DNA from: Massilia sp. NR 4-1
Lineage (GTDB): Bacteria; Pseudomonadota; Gammaproteobacteria; Burkholderiales; Burkholderiaceae_D
Assembly (NCBI RefSeq): GCF_001191005.1
Contig: NZ_CP012201.1
Coordinates: 5,704,001-5,768,000 of the forward strand
Length of the DNA stretch: 64,000 nucleotides
Direction of reading: 5' to 3'
Below the pieces are notes generated by a model. It did not search any database and had not been told where the DNA came from. It saw nothing but the letters and a program-made list of their open reading frames with translations. A program made the translations under genes and the position numbers. Shown here one piece after another: positions 59,358-64,000 of the stretch (positions within the stretch are counted from its first letter, which is position 1; the number at the start of each line of letters is the position of its first letter).

Positions 59358-62087
59358 ATGGATAAATTCGCAACTGAGCGCCGCCAGCGCGCCTTCCCAC
59401 TGAGTCCGGTCGCGGCCGGCTGCGCGCTGTTCGTGACGGCCATGGCGGCGGTGCCGGCATTCGCCCAGACCAGCGGCCAGGCGGCGGCCCAGGAGCCGAT
59501 CACGTCGGTCAAGGTGTCGGGCATCCGCCGCGGCATCGAAGACGCGATCTCCGTGAAAAAAGATTCCACCTCCATCGTCGAAGCCATTTCCGCTGAAGAT
59601 ATCGGCAAGCTGCCCGACGCCTCCATCGCCGAATCCATCGCCCGCCTGCCAGGCCTGGCCGCCCAGCGCGTTGCCGGCCGCGCCCAGGTGATCAGCGTGC
59701 GCGGCCTGTCGCCCGACTTCGCCACCACGCTGCTGAACGGCCGCGAACAGGTCAGCACCGGCGACAACCGCAGCGTGGAATTCGACCAGTATCCCTCCGA
59801 GCTGCTGAGCGGCGTGACCGTGTACAAAACCCCGGATGCCGGCCTGGTAGGTCAAGGCCTGTCCGGCACGCTGGATATGCAGACCGTGCGCCCGCTCTCC
59901 TTCGGTGGCCGTACCGTGGCCATGAATGTGCGCGGCGAGAAGAATTCGCTGGGCCGCATTGCCAACGCTTCCGCGCGCGGCAACCGCTTCAGCGCCAGCT
60001 ACATCGACCAGTTTGCCAACCGCACCATCGGCGTGGCGATCGGCTATGCCCATTTCGAATCGCCCATCCTGCAGCAGGAAACCGGCCTGTATGAGCCATG
60101 GAAGAAGGAAGACCGTGCCGGCATCCCGAGCGGCACCTTCATCACCGACGGCATCAAGTCCCTGGGCCGCAGCGGCAAGAATGAGCGCGACGGCATCATG
60201 GGCGTGCTGCAGTACCGTCCGAACAAGCAGTGGACCAGCATGCTGGACGTCTACGCCTCGCGCTTCAAGCGCGAGGAAACCGCCAACCAGTTCGAAGTGC
60301 ACGTCGGCGGCTTCAACGGCAATAACAAGCCTGGCCTGGACTTCCAGAATGTGGTCCTGGATAACGGCACCTTCGCCGGCGGCAGCGCCAGCGGCGTCTA
60401 TCCGCTGGTGCGCGGCATGTACAACAAGCGCAAGGACGACATCAAGGCTGTCGGCTGGAGCAACAACATCAAGTTCGAAAAATGGTCGCTGTTCGCCGAC
60501 GTGAACTGGTCCAAGGCCACGCGCGATGAACTGAACCTGGAAGCCAATACCCAGCTGACCAACGCCGCCCTCGATCCCTTCCTGGACACCGTCAACCTGA
60601 CCCTGCGCCAAGGCGGCTTCCCCACCCTGACCGCCAACCGCAACTACAGCGACGCCGGCAAGCTGTATGTCGGCCCGACCATCTACGGTTCCGGCTACGG
60701 CAAAGTGCCGCGCGTGGAAGACGAGCTGAAAGGCTTCAAACTGGTGGCCAGCCTGCCGATGTTCGACGCGCTGGAAAAAGTCTTCTCCGGCGTGGACGTG
60801 GGCGTGAACTACGCCGACCGCAGCAAGGCGAAACGCCAGCCGGAAGGCGCCATGCTGCTGAAGGATAAGCCTTTCATCATCCCGTCCGAATTCCTGTATA
60901 ACCCGGTGGACCTGGGCTTCTCCGGCACCGGTGTGATCCCGGCGTGGAATGTGCCGGGCGTGGTCTCCAAATACATGATCTTCGCGCCGAACGACACCCA
61001 GAGCTACCTGATCTCCAAGGGCTGGGACGTGAGCGAGAAGATCACCACCGCCTACGCCAAAGCCAATATCGAAACTGAAATCGGCGATATCAGCGTGCGC
61101 GGCAACGTCGGCATTCAAGCCCAGCACACCAAACAGGAATCGGACGCCAAGTTCTGGGACGGCACCGCGCCGGCCGGCCAGCAAGTCAAGCCAGTCCACG
61201 ACGGCAAGACCTACACCGACTACCTGCCTAGCCTGAACCTGTCCTTCGGCCTGGCCCATGACCAGACCGTGCGCTTTGCCGCTGCCAAGCAATTGGCCCG
61301 CCCGCGCGTCGACCAACTGCGCTCCGCGCTCGACTTCAACATCGCCACCAACACCATGAAACCGGGCGGCGAAGGCGGCAACGCCCAGCTCGACCCATGG
61401 CGCGCCACGGCGCTCGACCTGTCGTACGAGAAGTACTTCGGCAAGAAGGCTTATGTAGCGGCTGCGGCTTACCACAAGAAGCTGAAGACCTACATCTACA
61501 CCATGACGCAGAACTACGACTTCTCGAAGTTCACGCCGGGCACGCCAGCGATCAGCAACTTCGGCGACTACAAGGCACCGCGTAATGGCCAGGGCGGCTC
61601 GCTGAAAGGCGTCGAGCTGTCAGGCTCCCTGCCGCTGAACATGCTGACCCCGGTGCTGGACGGCTTTGGCGTGAGCGGCAGCTGGAGCTATGCCGATTCC
61701 TCGATCAAGATCGAAGACCCGGACAGCAGCATCGGCAAGAACATCCCGCTGCCAGGCCTGTCCAAGCACTCCTCGAACCTGACGGTGTACTACGAGAAGA
61801 ATGGTTTCGAAACCCGCGTCAGCCAGCGCAAGCGCTCCGATTTCGTCGGCGAGATCGGCAACTTCGCCAACAACCGCACCTTGCGTTACGTGGTCGGCGA
61901 AAACATCATCGATTTCCAGGTTGGCTACACCTTCAACACCGGCAGCCTCAAAGGCCTGGGTCTGCTGCTGCAAGTGAACAACTTGCGCAACGCTGCCTAC
62001 GAAACCTACGCCGGCAGCCGCAACCAGCCGCTCGAATACCAGAAATACGGCCGCACCGTCCTGCTGGGCGCCAACTACAAATTCTAA
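59358..62087 (+). CDS. TonB-dependent receptor, Xanthomonas-type, probably for glucans
   Basis: The 909-residue receptor has a signal peptide (GCALFVTAMAAVPAFA), a plug domain (about 45-170; VSGIRRGIEDAISVKKDSTS, SIVEAISAEDIGKLPDASIA and IARLPGLAAQRVAGRAQVIS) and a 22-strand barrel ending LLGANYKF. This plug signature is typical of the carbohydrate receptors of Xanthomonas and Caulobacter such as MalA. Together with the divergent GH13 gene it suggests uptake of maltodextrins. Its mRNA ends at a strong terminator at 62108. Confidence 0.9.
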   Translation: MDKFATERRQRAFPLSPVAAGCALFVTAMAAVPAFAQTSGQAAAQEPITSVKVSGIRRGIEDAISVKKDSTSIVEAISAEDIGKLPDASIAESIARLPGLAAQRVAGRAQVISVRGLSPDFATTLLNGREQVSTGDNRSVEFDQYPSELLSGVTVYKTPDAGLVGQGLSGTLDMQTVRPLSFGGRTVAMNVRGEKNSLGRIANASARGNRFSASYIDQFANRTIGVAIGYAHFESPILQQETGLYEPWKKEDRAGIPSGTFITDGIKSLGRSGKNERDGIMGVLQYRPNKQWTSMLDVYASRFKREETANQFEVHVGGFNGNNKPGLDFQNVVLDNGTFAGGSASGVYPLVRGMYNKRKDDIKAVGWSNNIKFEKWSLFADVNWSKATRDELNLEANTQLTNAALDPFLDTVNLTLRQGGFPTLTANRNYSDAGKLYVGPTIYGSGYGKVPRVEDELKGFKLVASLPMFDALEKVFSGVDVGVNYADRSKAKRQPEGAMLLKDKPFIIPSEFLYNPVDLGFSGTGVIPAWNVPGVVSKYMIFAPNDTQSYLISKGWDVSEKITTAYAKANIETEIGDISVRGNVGIQAQHTKQESDAKFWDGTAPAGQQVKPVHDGKTYTDYLPSLNLSFGLAHDQTVRFAAAKQLARPRVDQLRSALDFNIATNTMKPGGEGGNAQLDPWRATALDLSYEKYFGKKAYVAAAAYHKKLKTYIYTMTQNYDFSKFTPGTPAISNFGDYKAPRNGQGGSLKGVELSGSLPLNMLTPVLDGFGVSGSWSYADSSIKIEDPDSSIGKNIPLPGLSKHSSNLTVYYEKNGFETRVSQRKRSDFVGEIGNFANNRTLRYVVGENIIDFQVGYTFNTGSLKGLGLLLQVNNLRNAAYETYAGSRNQPLEYQKYGRTVLLGANYKF

Positions 62088-62107
62088 AAACTCTCCCGCA
62101 ACGCTTT

Positions 62108-62135
62108 AAAACCTCGCCCCGGCGAGGTTTTTTTT
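62108..62135 (+). terminator. Rho-independent terminator
   Basis: AAAACCTCGC (62108-62117) pairs with GCGAGGTTTT (62122-62131) over a 4-nt loop and runs into eight T residues (62128-62135), starting 21 bp past the stop of the TonB receptor gene. Confidence 0.85.
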
Positions 62136-62143
62136 CGCCGACA

Positions 62144-62198
62144 GCCGAGCCCGTGTCCGATTTTGGGGCCAGACCCCAAAATCGGACACGGGCTCGGC
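62144..62198. repeat. Perfect 25-bp-arm palindrome (dispersed-repeat type)
   Basis: Arms at 62144-62168 (beginning GCCGAGCCCGTGTCCGATT) and 62174-62198 are exact complements with a 5-nt loop. It lies between the receptor terminator and the end of the DUF3325 gene. Its length far exceeds a normal terminator and there is no T-run. It shares its layout, including a GCCAG core, with the palindrome at 52049. Confidence 0.82.
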
Positions 62199-62205
62199 CG
62201 CTGGC

Positions 62206-62553
62206 TTATGCGGCGAGGAAGGTGAGCATGGCGAACGCGGCGGAGAGCAGGGCGCTGCGGCCGGTCAGGCGGGGTGCGTAGGAGAGCAGGAGGACGAGGG
62301 CGATGGCGGCGGCCGTCAGTCCGCCTAGCCAGAGCAGGATGCCGTGGCCGACGCTGCCGTCGCGCAGGGCTGCGGAGAAGGCGAGCAGCAGCGCCAGGCC
62401 GCCGCCCATGCGCAGGCTGCGGCAGACGGCGGCGGGCGGCGTGGCGCCGCGTCCGTGGATGTCGGCGTAGTGCCGTTCCATGGCCAGCGAGAGGGCGGCC
62501 AGGCCGGTGAAACAGAAGGCAAACATCGCCGCCATGTTCAGGATGCCGCTCAT
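62206..62553 (-). CDS. DUF3325 family membrane protein
   Basis: This 115-residue protein starts at MSGILNMAAMFAFCFTGLAA at 62553 and has about four hydrophobic helices. The motif LAALSLAMERHYADIHGRGA and its overlap with a PepSY protein gene fit DUF3325, a small inner-membrane protein found with PepSY proteins in iron-siderophore uptake loci. The function is unproven. It overlaps the PepSY stop by 4 bp. Confidence 0.72.
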   Translation of the reverse strand: MSGILNMAAMFAFCFTGLAALSLAMERHYADIHGRGATPPAAVCRSLRMGGGLALLLAFSAALRDGSVGHGILLWLGGLTAAAIALVLLLSYAPRLTGRSALLSAAFAMLTFLAA

Positions 62554-64000
62554 GCCGCCTCCTGCATCGTTTTTGCATTCGCGGCAGCGGCGGCGGGACG
62601 GGCGGCTTTGGCCTGCCCGCGGCCCAGGCGCCATGCGGCATAGCCAAGCCCGGCGCCAAGCAGCAGCACGGTCAGATCAAAGCCGGCCAGCGCCCAAGCG
62701 CCTTGCTGCAGCGTGACGCCAAGGTGGGCTTGGCTCGTAAAGAAGTTCACCAGCGGCAGCGCCATGAAGGCAAAGGCGCCGGCGCCAAGCTGGATGCGCC
62801 ACATGGCGCGGTTCGGCATCAATTGGGCCAGCAAGGCCGCAATGCCCCAGACCGCGAAGAAGACAGTGATCTCGCTTTCGGCGCGTTCCGCCATCCCCAC
62901 CGGCAGCAGGCGGTTGGCCCAGAAGTAGGCGGCGTAAGCGATCGGCAAACCGGCGATGGCGCCGATATTCAGCGCCTCCACCAGGCGCGTGCCAAAGCCG
63001 ATGCGTCCACCCGCCTTCAGTACCTTGGCCTGGCGCTGGCGGCTCTTGACCGCCCACAGCAGCGCGCCCGTGGCCACCATTGCGCATCCGGCCAGACCGG
63101 AGATGAAGAACAGGGCGCGCAGCAGCGGACCGGCAAAGCGTGCCAGGTGCAGGCCATACATCACGCCATGCGTGCTGCCGCTGTCGATCAGCTCATCGCC
63201 GAATGTCGAGAGCAGGGCGCCGGTCTTACCGTCGAACTGCATGGCCGGCTGTTTGTGCGACAGATTCTTGCCGGCCGCGCGGGTGATCGATACGGTGGCG
63301 TTGGCGTCGTTCGGCGCGGTGATGGAAATCGAGCCGGCGTGCTGGCCTTGCCAATGCTTCTCCGCCTGTTCCAGCATGGGGCGCAGCGGCGCCAGCGGCG
63401 CGGCCTCGCCGGAAGCCTTGCGCGGCTTGCCTGCGCTGGGGAAGACTTCGGCGCTGAAGGTGTCGTGGTCGCCCTTGTATGCAACCGTGGAGGCGGCAGG
63501 CATGAACATGAACATCAGCGTCACCAGCCCGGTGTAGGTGATCATCAGGTGATAGGGCAGGGCCAGTACGGCGGTGGCGTTGTGCGCATCGAGCCAGGAG
63601 CGCTGTCCTTTGCCGGGACGGAAAGTGAAGAAGTCCTGGAAGATGCGGCGGTGCGTGATGACGCCGCTGATGATGGCCACCAGCATGAACATGGCGCATA
63701 CGCCGACGATCCAGCGCGCCGTCAGCGGCGACATATAGTGCAGATCGAAGTGCAGGCGATAAAGGAATTCACCGCCGCGCGTTTCGCGTGCTTCGGCCGC
63801 TTCCGCGCCGGTGGCGGGATCGATCAGCATGTTCTTGAAGCGGCGCCGGCCTTTCTTCTCGCCTTCGCCTTCCTTCTCCTTGGGCGACCAGCCGATGCGT
63901 GTTGCCGGCGCGCGTTCGGTCGGCAGCGTGATGAACCAGCGCGAGGCATCCGGCGCCTTTTGCTGCAAGGCCTGGATGGCGGTCTCGGTGGCCTGCGCCA
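62550..64000 (-). CDS. PepSY-domain membrane protein, 5' end beyond window
   Basis: The frame stays open to the right edge (the first visible residues before QQKAPDASRWFITLPTE are also in frame), so the N-terminus is missing. The visible 480 or so residues have PepSY segments and TM helices (TARWIVGVCAMFMLVAIISG, then LPYHLMITYTGLVTLMFMFM) with histidines (FDLHYM, VITHRRIF, PYHLM, LHLARF) that fit the PepSY-TM (PiuB-like) group, thought to reduce ferric siderophores at the inner membrane. Four more helices follow near the C-terminus. It overlaps the DUF3325 gene by 4 bp. Confidence 0.85.
   Translation of the reverse strand, partial: AQATETAIQALQQKAPDASRWFITLPTERAPATRIGWSPKEKEGEGEKKGRRRFKNMLIDPATGAEAAEARETRGGEFLYRLHFDLHYMSPLTARWIVGVCAMFMLVAIISGVITHRRIFQDFFTFRPGKGQRSWLDAHNATAVLALPYHLMITYTGLVTLMFMFMPAASTVAYKGDHDTFSAEVFPSAGKPRKASGEAAPLAPLRPMLEQAEKHWQGQHAGSISITAPNDANATVSITRAAGKNLSHKQPAMQFDGKTGALLSTFGDELIDSGSTHGVMYGLHLARFAGPLLRALFFISGLAGCAMVATGALLWAVKSRQRQAKVLKAGGRIGFGTRLVEALNIGAIAGLPIAYAAYFWANRLLPVGMAERAESEITVFFAVWGIAALLAQLMPNRAMWRIQLGAGAFAFMALPLVNFFTSQAHLGVTLQQGAWALAGFDLTVLLLGAGLGYAAWRLGRGQAKAARPAAAAANAKTMQEAA

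Noticed and set aside
59352..61475. A frame of about 707 codons antisense to the large TonB receptor
   Set aside because: Shadow of the receptor gene; no start signal and no domain.

Overview
The window is about 64 kb of uninterrupted, GC-rich bacterial chromosome, densely coded on both strands. I see no rRNA, tRNA, CRISPR array, insertion sequence or prophage. The gene content points to a free-living betaproteobacterium, most likely of the Oxalobacteraceae (Massilia/Duganella type). This rests on GC-rich codon use, NodT-type and HAE1 RND efflux genes, OhrR, a phasin (PHA storage), Xanthomonas-type carbohydrate TonB receptors, many c-di-GMP and two-component proteins, and long palindromic intergenic repeats. 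The genus is inference.

Left part (1-21.2 kb). After a truncated unknown gene and a DUF883/ElaB-like protein come two complete efflux systems that face each other. An EmrAB-type set (MFS pump, HlyD adaptor, NodT outer-membrane factor; 1015-5383, +) converges on a five-gene RND operon (TetR/CerR regulator, outer-membrane factor, adaptor, RND pump, GyrI-like drug-binding protein; 12237-5388, -). Then follow a REC-histidine kinase/double-REC signalling pair, a 2OG-Fe(II) dioxygenase, an operon of M1 peptidase, DUF6702 protein and TonB receptor headed by a strong palindrome, and an OhrR regulator without an ohr gene beside it.

Middle part (21.4-34.3 kb). This holds a secreted M4 metallopeptidase fused to a bulb-lectin domain, a small lipoprotein, a zinc-ribbon protein, an HD-GYP protein whose receiver domain lacks its phospho-acceptor, a CHASE/PAS histidine kinase, a sugar-isomerase/phytanoyl-dioxygenase pair with a divergent LysR regulator, an M29-like aminopeptidase, a Cache-domain protein and a GTG-initiated HNH nuclease with a PUA/EVE-like N-terminus.

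The most notable region is 34435-43079, a five-gene operon with overlapping or nearly touching genes. It encodes a cytosolic zinc-ribbon protein, a vWA-like single-pass membrane protein without a MIDAS motif, a three-TM protein, a 1210-residue tubulin/FtsZ-like GTPase ending in a GYF_2 domain, and a zinc-ribbon/TM/cysteine-rich protein. It looks like a membrane-anchored cytoskeletal or membrane-remodelling machine distinct from cell-division FtsZ. The HNH nuclease gene diverges from it.

Right part (43-64 kb). This contains a GntR(YtrA)-controlled ABC transporter, a coiled-coil lipoprotein, a TPR-GGDEF diguanylate cyclase, a heterodimeric ABC exporter, a phasin, a cytosine-deaminase-like amidohydrolase followed by two GNAT acetyltransferases, a chemotaxis receptor, a GH13 cyclomaltodextrinase-like enzyme divergent from a large TonB receptor, and a DUF3325/PepSY pair cut by the window edge. 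Two perfect long palindromes (arms of 21 and 25 bp) lie in intergenic gaps at 52.05 and 62.14 kb and look like members of a dispersed repeat class.
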